64,000 bases of DNA, from contig CAKQCB010000002.1 in assembly GCA_934216615.1 (NCBI GenBank), forward strand, positions 554,409 to 618,408, given 5' to 3'. This stretch comes from an uncultured Anaerolineae bacterium. Its GTDB lineage: Bacteria > Chloroflexota > Anaerolineae > Aggregatilineales > Phototrophicaceae. The notes under the pieces were generated by a model that was given only the letters and a program-made list of their open reading frames with translations, was not told where the DNA came from and did no database searches. The translations under genes were made by a program, and so were the position numbers. Shown here piece by piece: positions 32,676 through 41,479 of this stretch (positions within the stretch are counted from its first letter, which is position 1; each line of letters starts with the position of its first letter).

Positions 32676-34379
32676 TTACGCTTGAAGTTCAGATAATTTC
32701 TTTTCGTGAAGTTCAACCATCTCGCCCACAATTGTGCTGTCCATCGCTAATTTTGCACCAGCGGCTTCAAACAATTTGGGTAAGCTCACGGTTCCGCCCA
32801 AGCTCAACGCATGGAGATATTGGTTCACAGCCTTGGATTGATCTTCCAAAGCGTTACGCCACACTTGAGAAGCGCCTAACTGCGCAATCCCGTATTCGAC
32901 ATAGTAGAACGGAATTTGGAAGATGTGCAGTTTACGATGCCAGCCCGTCGCTTTGACATCTTCTAAGCCTGAATAATCTATGCCGGGCATAAAACGATCC
33001 CACAATTCAGACCATTTGCGGTCACAATTGTCGGCATTCTTGGCTTCTTCGATGTGGGTGTACACCCAATGTTGGAAGGCATCGACCACCGCCATATACG
33101 GCCAGAAACGCAAATTCTTTTCGAGGTGTTCGACGACAGCGCGGGACGCATCCGCTTCGGAATAAAAACCACCTTTATCCTTAGCTAAATAGGGCGAGGC
33201 GAGCAGTTCCATGCTCATCGACGCGACTTCAGCAAATTCAATCGGCAGGTTATCCGTTTGTTGATAGTCGGGCAAGGTCACAAATTCAAACCCGTGAAAT
33301 GCGTGCCCGCCTTCATGGAGCATCGTTTGTACATCATCATGGGTGCCGACGGCGTTCATGAAGATGAATGCGCGCTTAGACACAGGCAAATAAGCGCAGT
33401 AGCCTCCGGGCGCCTTCCCTTTACGGCTGTCGAGGTCGAGCAGTTTTTCCGCTTGCATGATGTCAAAATAGCCACCGACACGTTTATCCACCGCATAGAA
33501 AATTTGAGAAACGGTGCTGTTTAATTGATCGATGGTTTCAAACGGTTTTAAAGGTGGTTTATTTTCGGGGTCAACGTCTAAATCCCACGGGCGAAGGGCA
33601 TCTAGCCCTAATTGACGTTTCTTGTGTTCATACAAGCGTTGAACCGCAGGCACGACGGTTTCTTCAATGGCTTGATGGAACTTTTCGCAATCTTCTGGGG
33701 TGTAATCAAAACGATGAAACGCCTTCCATTGATAATCGCGAAAATTGTCGAAGCCCGCGTTTTCAGCGATGGTTTGGCGTAAATCTAAGAAGCGCCCCCA
33801 GAGGTCGTTCAGTTTTTCGCGGTCTTGGAGTGTACGTTCCATGATTGCGCGGAAGGCACGTTCGCGAACGTCGCGGTCTGGCTGGAGCAAGTATTGGTTC
33901 ATCTGGGGCAAGGTTTTTTCTTCGCCTTCCCATTCCACCATTTGAGCGCCAATAATTTGATCGTATTCGATGCCCAATTTATGTTCTTGGGTTGCTAAGG
34001 GTAGGTTGGCTTCGCGGAAAATTTCCGCATCCACGCGCATATTGCGCAAAGAAATTTCAAAGCCTTGAGGTTCTAAGCCTGTCGCTAAGAATTTTTCTTT
34101 CAACTTTTGATCTTCGGCTTGTGCCTTTTCAATCACATTTTCGGCAAAGTCCATCAAGCGTTCTTCGGCGACTTTATCGGTGGTATCGACGGTGGTGGCA
34201 ATTTGACGACGACCATAACTTTCACTGACAAGCGCGTAAAGATTCACCCAATCCGTGAGCCACTCAATCACGGTGTCTTCGTTAACATCACGATTGAGCA
34301 GGGCCTCAAAATGTGGGCCGATTTCAGCCCAGCCCCAATCTTTATAATCTTCATATTTCTTTGGTAGTGGTGTAGCCAT
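32676..34379 (-). CDS. M3-family oligoendopeptidase (PepF-like)
   Basis: A cytosolic zinc metallopeptidase trimming short peptides. 567 residues, typical of the pepF/M3 group. The zinc motif HEGGH lies at 355-359 in QTMLHEGGHAFHGFE, and the third-ligand Glu in EFAEVASMSMELLAS follows about 30 residues later. The substrate-side Tyr/His signals near the C-terminus are present (FQIPFYYVEYGIAQLGA). No signal peptide. It stands alone, flanked by hairpins on both sides. Confidence 0.95.
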   Translation of the reverse strand: MATPLPKKYEDYKDWGWAEIGPHFEALLNRDVNEDTVIEWLTDWVNLYALVSESYGRRQIATTVDTTDKVAEERLMDFAENVIEKAQAEDQKLKEKFLATGLEPQGFEISLRNMRVDAEIFREANLPLATQEHKLGIEYDQIIGAQMVEWEGEEKTLPQMNQYLLQPDRDVRERAFRAIMERTLQDREKLNDLWGRFLDLRQTIAENAGFDNFRDYQWKAFHRFDYTPEDCEKFHQAIEETVVPAVQRLYEHKKRQLGLDALRPWDLDVDPENKPPLKPFETIDQLNSTVSQIFYAVDKRVGGYFDIMQAEKLLDLDSRKGKAPGGYCAYLPVSKRAFIFMNAVGTHDDVQTMLHEGGHAFHGFEFVTLPDYQQTDNLPIEFAEVASMSMELLASPYLAKDKGGFYSEADASRAVVEHLEKNLRFWPYMAVVDAFQHWVYTHIEEAKNADNCDRKWSELWDRFMPGIDYSGLEDVKATGWHRKLHIFQIPFYYVEYGIAQLGASQVWRNALEDQSKAVNQYLHALSLGGTVSLPKLFEAAGAKLAMDSTIVGEMVELHEKKLSELQA

Positions 34380-34412
34380 TCTCTCTCCCTAGAATAAGGT
34401 TTTAAGTAACCC

Positions 34413-34444
34413 AAGGCGTTAAGTTTTGACCCCTTAACGCCCTT
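34413..34444 (-). terminator. hairpin downstream of the HerA-like gene
   Basis: AAGGCGTTAAG (34413-34423) pairs with CTTAACGCCCTT (34433-34444) with one bulged C and a 9-nt loop. It lies 37 nt past the stop of the ATPase gene and upstream of the peptidase gene on the same strand. There is no long T-tract. Confidence 0.55.
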
Positions 34445-34480
34445 AGTGTACCAATAGTGGATGTGAATAATCAGGGCGAA

Positions 34481-37192
34481 TTACGACGCCCCTTCATACG
34501 CAGGTAATAATGCAATTTGGCCATTCATGTTCAAGAGCCAATTGGGAAGCCAACCAATGCCAAACATCTCCACGACAATATCTTTCTTGTAGGGGGTGAT
34601 GTAATAGTCTTCGACTTGGGAAGCTACCCGCGCCCATTTTTCATTCAGGGCTTGGACTTCGGTTTGGAACTCTTGCTGTACCCGTTCTTGTTCGCGCCCA
34701 ATCTGATCAATTTCCAGCTCGTGCATCTGCGCCTGCCCTTTCGAGCGTTGTTTGTACACGGCGGCACGGCTCATACGAGAGAGGGTAAACGCGGTACGTC
34801 CCTTCAACAAACCGAGGACTGCTTCACCCGTGGTGAACAGTTCTTCGCGCTTGGTGTTGGCTAATTCTCGCTTTTCAGATTCCAGCCGTTGCGTATGCTT
34901 TTGCATGTCCATGTCTAATTTGTCGAGGACACCTTCAAACTTGCGGGTTAATTTTTCAAACTCCACATCGCGACGTTCACGCGCTGCCTGCTGTACCTGC
35001 GCAATAAAATGGCTGATGTCGGTGTTGGGATCGCCGTACATATCCAGTTGGCTGTTATAAGGAATCTGCAAGCGGGCGGTGGTATATAACATATCCACCA
35101 ATTCACGGCGGACGGCGGTCAAGCGCTTGCTGTCGCTTAAACCAGCGGGTAACTCGCCATAGATTGCCCCGTCAACGGGGGCGCTGAGAATAGAACGCGG
35201 ATCAACCGACGTCGCGAGATATTCTTCCCAATGGATCAACCCATTTCGTTCAAGGTCGGGGATGTGATAGGCAAAATAACGCGATGTGAAGGTTTGCGTT
35301 TTACGGTCTTGATAGCGCAGTGAGACTTGTGCCAACAACACGGGTTGATAAGCTAACGTTGTGCTTGGCGCCCCTTGAGCCATAAACCCAGTGCGTTGTT
35401 GCCATTGGGCTAATGCGCTTTGATTATTCAACACAGCGGGCAAGAAATACTGCGTCACCGAGGACGGCACAGGCGGGGAAATCGTCGTGTAGCCCGGGTA
35501 GCCACTCGCAATTCCGCGCGCGGTTGACGGGTGACTAGGCGCTATCGGACGTGAATCTGTAGGCATGATGGGCGCGCTGGCCGTTTCAATTTCAGGGAAA
35601 TCTTCCGGCAAGGAAGGCGGCACATCACGCACCGCGACCTGTTGCTGAGCATAAAAAGCCGATTGTGCGCCGAAGGTGGCGTTCCGCGCCCCCATACTTT
35701 CGGGTAACGGCGTTGAGCCACTCATCACAGGCGGTTCGCTGTTTGGGTTGCGCGCAGGCCGTGACGCGACCATCTTGGCACGTTGTTCGGCCATCAAAAT
35801 TTTGACTTGATCGCGGGTGAGTGGCCCACGCAGATAACTCATCGACCAACGGGTGTGTAACAAGACAGGCCCAGACCGTTCATGGACGTTGTGCATCAAA
35901 AAGACACGCGCGGGCAGGTCAGAAATCAAGCGGTCTACATCACGCAGGTTGAGCGTGCTGTTCATACTCGCAAGCGATTCTAAACCCGTCATCACTTTTT
36001 GTTTGTCGTTTTCGCTCTGTAACCGTCCGATGAACCACGTTCCGGCATTACTCAAACCTTTGTAGTCCAAGTCACCCGGGTTTTGGGTGGCGAGGATCAA
36101 GCCTAAACCGAAGGCGCGCGCTTGTTTGAGCAAGCGCAAAATCGGCTCTTTGGTCGGCGGGTTTCTTGGATACGGTGGGAAGTAACCGAACATCTCATCA
36201 ATGTACAAGAGCGCCCGCAAACTGGTCGTCCCGCTGAGCGTGCGCATCCAGCCTAATGTGTTTTCCAGTAAGAGCGTGGTCACAAATTGACGTTCGACTT
36301 CGGAAAGGTGCGCCGTATAAAAAATGGAGATGCGCGGGCGACCATCCGGCCGATACAACAAACTGTGAATGTCCATCGGGTCGCCGTTGATCCATGACTG
36401 GAAAGAGGGCGCGGCGACGATGCTGTTTAAATCCATCGCCAATTTCTGGCGTGAACGTTCGCTGATGTATTCATCAATGTTGAATACGCCAAGTTTGGTG
36501 AAAGGCGGTTTTTGAACTTGTAAAATGATGCTCTCTAGCGTCAAGTCGATGCCTTGTCGCCACGCATGTTCAAAAATGTTCGCCACCAAGACGTGTTCTT
36601 TGTCTTGTAGGGGTTGCGCATCCCGCCCGACTAACGCCAACAGCGCGGTCACAATCCCGTTGATGCGTTCGCGGTTTTCTTCTTCAAATTCGCTCCAGTT
36701 CTTCGGAGCGCGTAACGACGCTAAAATGCTGATGGGCAGACCTGTATCTGACCCGGGCGTGTAAATGCTGTACTGCGTCGCCAGTTTTAACCAGCGAATA
36801 CGGTCTTTGACGATTCCCCAACTGGCTAAGCCTTCGCCCCAACGATGGGCGACGTCGGCCGCATAACTTTCGACATCCATTTTGGCGCGGGCGGCATCGT
36901 CAGAATTGACCCAATGCAAGAAGTCTTGCGGGCGCAATTCGGGAAATGTCAGCAGTAAATTGGTGATGTCCCCTTTAGGGTCGATGATGATCGCGGGGAT
37001 GTTGTCGAGAATGGCTTCTTCTAATAACGTGATGCACAGGCCAGTTTTACCGCTACCGGTCATGCCGACGACCACCGCATGCGTCGTTAAATCACGCGAG
37101 TCATAATAAACAACTTCGTCCGCTACACGCGCGGCAGCAGGGTCATACCGCCGTCCAAGATAAAAAGTCGTTGGTGCTTCAATGAAAGGCAT
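34481..37192 (-). CDS. HerA/DUF87-type P-loop ATPase with C-terminal coiled coil
   Basis: 903 residues. Walker A GMTGSGKT is at 43-50, preceded by THAVVVG; AIIIDPKGDITNLLL follows, and the Walker B strand is LRALLYIDEMFGYFPP, then a sensor-like LGLILATQNPGDLDY. This is the FtsK/HerA superfamily (DUF87/DUF853-like) of hexameric DNA-translocating or pumping ATPases. Residues ~470-600 are a Pro/Ser-rich linker. The tail (~700-870) is strongly charged and heptad-like, a likely coiled coil, ending in a conserved-looking PNWLLNMNGQIALLPAY. GGAGG lies ~9 nt before the ATG. No NurA nuclease is adjacent, so a role in DNA end resection is not supported; function open. Confidence 0.85.
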   Translation of the reverse strand: MPFIEAPTTFYLGRRYDPAAARVADEVVYYDSRDLTTHAVVVGMTGSGKTGLCITLLEEAILDNIPAIIIDPKGDITNLLLTFPELRPQDFLHWVNSDDAARAKMDVESYAADVAHRWGEGLASWGIVKDRIRWLKLATQYSIYTPGSDTGLPISILASLRAPKNWSEFEEENRERINGIVTALLALVGRDAQPLQDKEHVLVANIFEHAWRQGIDLTLESIILQVQKPPFTKLGVFNIDEYISERSRQKLAMDLNSIVAAPSFQSWINGDPMDIHSLLYRPDGRPRISIFYTAHLSEVERQFVTTLLLENTLGWMRTLSGTTSLRALLYIDEMFGYFPPYPRNPPTKEPILRLLKQARAFGLGLILATQNPGDLDYKGLSNAGTWFIGRLQSENDKQKVMTGLESLASMNSTLNLRDVDRLISDLPARVFLMHNVHERSGPVLLHTRWSMSYLRGPLTRDQVKILMAEQRAKMVASRPARNPNSEPPVMSGSTPLPESMGARNATFGAQSAFYAQQQVAVRDVPPSLPEDFPEIETASAPIMPTDSRPIAPSHPSTARGIASGYPGYTTISPPVPSSVTQYFLPAVLNNQSALAQWQQRTGFMAQGAPSTTLAYQPVLLAQVSLRYQDRKTQTFTSRYFAYHIPDLERNGLIHWEEYLATSVDPRSILSAPVDGAIYGELPAGLSDSKRLTAVRRELVDMLYTTARLQIPYNSQLDMYGDPNTDISHFIAQVQQAARERRDVEFEKLTRKFEGVLDKLDMDMQKHTQRLESEKRELANTKREELFTTGEAVLGLLKGRTAFTLSRMSRAAVYKQRSKGQAQMHELEIDQIGREQERVQQEFQTEVQALNEKWARVASQVEDYYITPYKKDIVVEMFGIGWLPNWLLNMNGQIALLPAYEGAS

Positions 37193-37221
37193 TGCCTATT
37201 TTCCTCCACAACTGACCAAAG

Positions 37222-37243
37222 GGAATTTAAAAGCACAAATTCC
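37222..37243 (-). terminator. hairpin downstream of the PLD gene
   Basis: GGAATTT (37222-37228) and AAATTCC (37237-37243) are perfect 7-bp arms with an 8-nt loop. Read on the minus strand the stem is followed by CTTT. It lies 13 nt past the PLD stop and upstream of the ATPase gene. Weak terminator or operator. Confidence 0.4.
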
Positions 37244-37255
37244 GTTTTTATTCCT

Positions 37256-38482
37256 TTAACACGCCACGTTAGGGACCAGCGCTTCTGCCCAACGACGGTC
37301 AAATTCGGCGAGATACTGCGCTGCAAGGTTCGCATCTTGCACGATCAAGAGATTTTCGTCGTTGGATGTCGCCGCGTTATTTGAGAAATTAAACGAGCCG
37401 ATGATGACAATCGAACGATCAATCACAATCACTTTATGATGCAAGATGTAGCGGTTCCCGTCTTGACGTACCGGAACCCCTGCACAGAATAACGGTGTCA
37501 TTCGGCTGTAGATGGTTTCACTGCCTGTGCGCTCAAAAATACCTTGAATATCTACCCCTGCGGCGGCGCGGTTCAACATCGCATCGCCCAAAGGTTCTAA
37601 GGTGTATGAGAAGGTCATAAAGCGAATGGAGTTTTGCGCAGACCCCACCAATGCCGTAACCGCGCCTAAGACATCGTCTTCAGGCGCAAAGTAAGTGGCG
37701 ATGCGCACGCCATCTTGCACAAATTGGACATTCGGCGTGTTTGATGTTGAACGCGGGCCAAACTCACCCCGCAAGAACATCTCATCAAATTCGGTTTGAT
37801 AATTTGCCACAAGGCGCTGAGAGCGCAGGGCAATCGCGTTGTTATTATTACGGTAGGTATCGTTGATGGTGTAATTCCAAGAGCCTGTCCAGACCGTGAT
37901 GCCATCTAAAATCATGAATTTATTGTGCATCAAGGCCGAACGGGTATCCGCGACGATCTGCGCCCCTTGCAGTTGATGGAGCGTGGTATTGCTATCGCCA
38001 ATGCCATCTTCGTTGTCGGTGACAATGCGCACCCGAACCCCACGCGCTAAGGCACGCTGAACGGCAGCGGTCAACGCAGGGCTGTTAAATTCATAAGCGA
38101 CAATATCCAGCGTGTTGGTCACAGCGTCGATTTCTGAGGCGAGAATTTCATCTAAACCGCCTGTATACGTAGTGGTGTCGCTAGAACCATCGGGCGAGGT
38201 GAAAAAGACTTCCCAAAACCCACTCGATGCGCCGAGGGCGCGGGGATAGACAAAATGAGCAACAGGGTTTCCCGGCGTTAACATCGGGGTTGCGGTCGCG
38301 ACAATACTGGTTGGGGGCATCGTCGATGGGGTACGCATCGGATACGTTGGGGTTTCCCCGCCCCCACCGCCACAACGCGCAATAATAAAAGCAACAATCA
38401 TCGCCAACGCACCAAAAATAGCACCCGCAGTAGACTTTGATTGGCGTTGTGTACGTGAATTTTGGTTATTCATCCGGGTCAT
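37256..38482 (-). CDS. exported phospholipase D-like protein (two HKD motifs)
   Basis: 408 residues. Both HxKxxxxD motifs are intact: HNKFMILDG (followed by TVWTGSWN) and HHKVIVIDRS (followed by IVIIGSFNFS). The N-terminus has a polar ~20-residue tail, a hydrophobic segment (AGAIFGALAMIVAFIIARCGGGGG) and a Thr/Pro-rich tether. It is thus membrane-anchored with the catalytic part outside; IIARC is not a good lipobox. It could cleave phospholipids, cardiolipin or nucleic acid. The second half's cysteines (PLFCAGVPV and the C-terminal VPNVAC) could form a disulfide. Lies 63 nt upstream of the HerA-like gene. Confidence 0.9.
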   Translation of the reverse strand: MTRMNNQNSRTQRQSKSTAGAIFGALAMIVAFIIARCGGGGGETPTYPMRTPSTMPPTSIVATATPMLTPGNPVAHFVYPRALGASSGFWEVFFTSPDGSSDTTTYTGGLDEILASEIDAVTNTLDIVAYEFNSPALTAAVQRALARGVRVRIVTDNEDGIGDSNTTLHQLQGAQIVADTRSALMHNKFMILDGITVWTGSWNYTINDTYRNNNNAIALRSQRLVANYQTEFDEMFLRGEFGPRSTSNTPNVQFVQDGVRIATYFAPEDDVLGAVTALVGSAQNSIRFMTFSYTLEPLGDAMLNRAAAGVDIQGIFERTGSETIYSRMTPLFCAGVPVRQDGNRYILHHKVIVIDRSIVIIGSFNFSNNAATSNDENLLIVQDANLAAQYLAEFDRRWAEALVPNVAC

Positions 38483-38571
38483 CCGGCTACTTACTCCGTG
38501 AGTTACAGCAATAAAAATCGATATTGAAAGTGTTCGCCTAGATAATGCGAACAGGACGTGAAAACGCTCAG

Positions 38572-39738
38572 CTATTCCTTCTTGTGAGGCGCATCTGGCC
38601 CATCATCAAACGGGTCAAAAATCTCATCATCAAGGTCGAATAGATCAAAATTCACGCGTGTTTTACTCGATGGTGTTTCGTCTTGGGTTTCGGTTTCGTC
38701 CACCACTGGCTCTGAGGCTGATTTTTCCCCTACCGTGTCATCATCAAGTTGTTGAGGCGTAGACCGAAAATCAAACCCTTGTTTGGTGGAAGGGGTCGGT
38801 TCGTCTGGCGTGGACACATCCCTTGGCTGAGTTTGATTTTCATCCTCATGTGAAGGGGGATCACTCGGCTTTTCTTCCGCTTCAGGCGTAATAGACGGTT
38901 GAGCATCGGTTGTTTCTGTGGTGAAAAAATCTCTCAAGCTCGAAAAGTCTTGAGCAGGTTTTACAGGGGGTGTTTCTTCTATCTCTGGTTCGGCAGAAGC
39001 AGCGGATGCTTCAGGCGTAGCAGGTGCAAAAAAGTCCGTCAAATTTGAGAAGTCTTGCACCGCTTTGGTGGGCAAAGGTTCTGACGTTTCAACGTGAGCC
39101 TCTTTTGGTGAGGTGTCCTCATCAGTGGTTGTTTTGGTCGAAAAACCTTGGCTTTTCTTGTTCGAATCTTCGATCACAGGGTTTTCATCCGTTGGCGCGG
39201 AAGCGGGGGCGCTTTCAGTTTGTGCTGAAGCATCCACTACAGGCGCGGGGTCAGATGGGGGTAACCCAAAGAACCCAACCAAACCCGAAAAATCTTGTTC
39301 TGCTCTCTCGACGGGGGCTTCTTCTTCGGTTTCTGCCTGCGCAAACACGGGCGGGATGAACGGCGCATTTTCTACAACTCGCAGTACCCCTTCCAAAACA
39401 GAACGCGCATCGGGATGGTAATAATCAAGAACGCTCAGCACATCCGCAGGGGCGAGCGTCCAGCCTAAAGCCTGCCCCGCATTGACAATCTCTCTGACAT
39501 TGGTTTGGGTAGAGGGATCATCCACATGCTGGATACGCCCCGCAAAACGGTTGATCTGCCGTAGCAGGTCGCGCACAAACTTGGCGACGCTCTGGGAAAC
39601 TTGGGGCTGTGTTTCAGCGATCCGTCGAATTTGTTCACTGCCCCATTGCAACAGACGATCCGCATCGTCGTCGTTTAGATCGCTCCGTACTTCTGCATCT
39701 TCATATAAACTTTGAATGGCTTGATCTAAAAGGCTCAT
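38572..39738 (-). CDS. acidic, mostly disordered protein with three QDFSxLxxFF motifs
   Basis: 388 residues, no family recognised. Residues ~1-130 are helical and look folded (LLQWGSEQIRRIAE, VAKFVRDLLRQINRFAG). The rest is Glu/Asp/Thr/Pro/Ser-rich and low complexity, but carries three near-identical short motifs: QDFSGLVGFF (148-157), QDFSNLTDFF (228-237) and QDFSSLRDFF (263-272). Degenerate relatives are GFDFRS (321-326) and a Phe/Asp-rich end (NFDLFDLDDEIFDPFDD). Such spaced aromatic motifs suggest multivalent docking to one partner. The start overlaps the ankyrin gene's stop by 4 nt, so the two are co-translated. Cytosolic (no signal). Confidence 0.8.
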   Translation of the reverse strand: MSLLDQAIQSLYEDAEVRSDLNDDDADRLLQWGSEQIRRIAETQPQVSQSVAKFVRDLLRQINRFAGRIQHVDDPSTQTNVREIVNAGQALGWTLAPADVLSVLDYYHPDARSVLEGVLRVVENAPFIPPVFAQAETEEEAPVERAEQDFSGLVGFFGLPPSDPAPVVDASAQTESAPASAPTDENPVIEDSNKKSQGFSTKTTTDEDTSPKEAHVETSEPLPTKAVQDFSNLTDFFAPATPEASAASAEPEIEETPPVKPAQDFSSLRDFFTTETTDAQPSITPEAEEKPSDPPSHEDENQTQPRDVSTPDEPTPSTKQGFDFRSTPQQLDDDTVGEKSASEPVVDETETQDETPSSKTRVNFDLFDLDDEIFDPFDDGPDAPHKKE

Positions 39739-40310
39739 TGATCCTCTGCATCTAAGAATGTTTTTAGAAGCTCAACCGTTTCAACGTGTTCACCTGCTTT
39801 TGCTAAATCATACGCCAAATGCCCCTCAATATCAGTAGCATAAGGGTCCGCGCCTGCATCTAACAACAACTGCACCATGTCGGTATACCCACGACGTGCC
39901 GCCCCATGAAGCGGCGCGATACCCCCCTCTGGCCCGTTGACTTCTGCGCCCGCGCTGATCAGTTCGCGCGCAAGCTCCATTTGGTGACCAATCGCCGCAA
40001 AATATAACAGAGGGATGTCATGCGCACCCCGCGCATGGATTAGCTCAGGTTGGTCGGCCAACATCGCGCGGACATCGTCCGTTTTGCCAAGTAAGGTCGC
40101 GGTGCAAATATCCATTGGCGCGCCGACGCTCAGCAAGTAGTCTACAATGTCCGTATTTCCGACATGACTTGCCGCCTGAATCGGGGTTTCGAGCCATTCC
40201 GCGTTTTCATTCAAAATAGATGGGGTTTCTGACAAAATCTCTTTCACTTTTTGTAAGTTAAAATGAGATGCAATCACCAAATCGTCAATTTCTTGTTGCG
40301 ATGGAGTCAT
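39735..40310 (-). CDS. ankyrin-repeat protein
   Basis: 191 residues, nearly all ankyrin repeats: TPIQAASHVGNTDIVDYLLSVGA (~41-63), IPLLYFAAIGHQMELARELISAGA (~98-121), APLHGAARRGYTDMVQLLLDAGA (~132-154) and HLAYDLAKAGEHVETVELL (~163-181). A protein-interaction module with no signal peptide or enzyme domain. It is translationally coupled (ATGA overlap) to the QDFS-motif protein. An ankyrin surface beside a protein with repeated short motifs makes a direct partnership plausible. Divergent from holB. Confidence 0.9.
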   Translation of the reverse strand: MTPSQQEIDDLVIASHFNLQKVKEILSETPSILNENAEWLETPIQAASHVGNTDIVDYLLSVGAPMDICTATLLGKTDDVRAMLADQPELIHARGAHDIPLLYFAAIGHQMELARELISAGAEVNGPEGGIAPLHGAARRGYTDMVQLLLDAGADPYATDIEGHLAYDLAKAGEHVETVELLKTFLDAEDQ

Positions 40311-40445
40311 GGTTTGCCCTCTTTCTTTTTGTGATTTATTTAATTATTTAAGCGATCTTCGCCCCACTCATCATAGGACATTTGTTCTCTATCGTCAAAT
40401 CCACAGAATCGTTATTTTCTGGCATAATGAAGATCATTCAGAATT

Positions 40446-41477
40446 ATGACAGAACTTGATGAGAAGCACATGATGCATTGGCAAATTTATGGACACGACT
40501 GGGCGTTAAACCAGCTTGATAACGCCTTACGTAAAGGGCGACTGCGCCATGCCCATCTCTTTTATGGGCCGAAGCATATCGGCAAAGAGACGGTCGCATG
40601 GGCATTAGCGCGTGCCATCACCTGTCAACATTATGCCCAAAACGGGGAACTTTGCCCAACCAACAGCCCTGATATTTGCCCTTCTTGCCGACGGATTTTG
40701 AACCGCAATTTTCCTGATATTCTCAAAATTGAACCGCTGGATGGCGGTCAACTCAAAATTGAAGAAGTGCGCAACGCCATGAACTGGCTGGCGCTCAAAC
40801 CGTTTGAATCTAAACATCGAATTGTGATCTTCCGCGACTTTGACCACGCGCAACCCCGCGTTCAGGACGCGCTTTTAAAGACCTTAGAAGAACCACCTGC
40901 TCACGGCATTTTGATCTTATTGGTCAGCACGTTGGAAGCCATTCTGCCCACCATCACCAGTCGCAGTCAGGTGGTTCATCTACGCCCCTCAGCGTTTAAA
41001 GATGTATACCAAGCGTTGAGCGATCACGGTGTAGACGAGAACCATGCAGGGCTTTTAGCCCATTTAAGCGGGGGACGTGTTGGCTGGGCGTTGAATGTGC
41101 TTCAAGATGATGAGGTGTTGAAAGAGCGTGAGACCGCGCTCACACTTTTAGAGGGGTTGATTACCGCCAACCGCATCACCCGTTTCCAACAGGCCGAAAC
41201 CTTGAGCAAAGACAAAGGGCAGTTGGGCGCGATGTTGGCGCTCTGGCTCACCTATTGGCGTGACCTTTTACACCTGCGCGAAGAAAGCGGGCTAGAAATC
41301 AGCAACGTCGATCATCTGGAGACGATTCGCAATATCGCTCGCATGGTCGATACCACGCAGATTTTGAAGGCGATTCGCGCCACGCGGGATTTTATCCACG
41401 TCTCGAATACGACCAACGCCAACCTGCGCTTACAGTTAGAGGTGATGTTATTACAGTATCCGCTGGTGAATGGGTGA
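40446..41477 (+). CDS. holB: DNA polymerase III delta' subunit (HolB-like clamp-loader AAA+)
   Basis: 343 residues. A clamp-loader subunit: QIYGHDWALNQLDNALRKGRLRHAHLFYGP start, a P-loop-like GPKHIGKETVA, a zinc module with Cys in ITCQ, ELCP, DICPSC, the IEEVRNAMNWLALKPFES segment, DALLKTLEEPP and the SRC-like TITSRSQV arginine-finger region. All are typical of bacterial HolB/DnaX-like delta'. The first ATG at 40446 lacks a Shine-Dalgarno; the ATG at 40470 (MMHWQIYG) follows GATGAGAAG and matches the usual N-terminus, so it may be the true start. It ends 2 nt from the convergent murJ stop. Confidence 0.92.
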   Translation: MTELDEKHMMHWQIYGHDWALNQLDNALRKGRLRHAHLFYGPKHIGKETVAWALARAITCQHYAQNGELCPTNSPDICPSCRRILNRNFPDILKIEPLDGGQLKIEEVRNAMNWLALKPFESKHRIVIFRDFDHAQPRVQDALLKTLEEPPAHGILILLVSTLEAILPTITSRSQVVHLRPSAFKDVYQALSDHGVDENHAGLLAHLSGGRVGWALNVLQDDEVLKERETALTLLEGLITANRITRFQQAETLSKDKGQLGAMLALWLTYWRDLLHLREESGLEISNVDHLETIRNIARMVDTTQILKAIRATRDFIHVSNTTNANLRLQLEVMLLQYPLVNG

Positions 41478-41479
41478 AA

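Noticed and set aside
34481..38482. HerA-like ATPase and PLD protein as a defence system
   Set aside because: The PLD part is exported and membrane-anchored, so it cannot act with a cytosolic HerA hexamer; no nuclease, methylase or other defence gene adjoins.
38781..39420. Low-complexity acidic repeats as a tandem DNA repeat or CRISPR-like array
   Set aside because: The frame is intact and the repetition is at protein level (QDFS motifs); no regular spacers exist.
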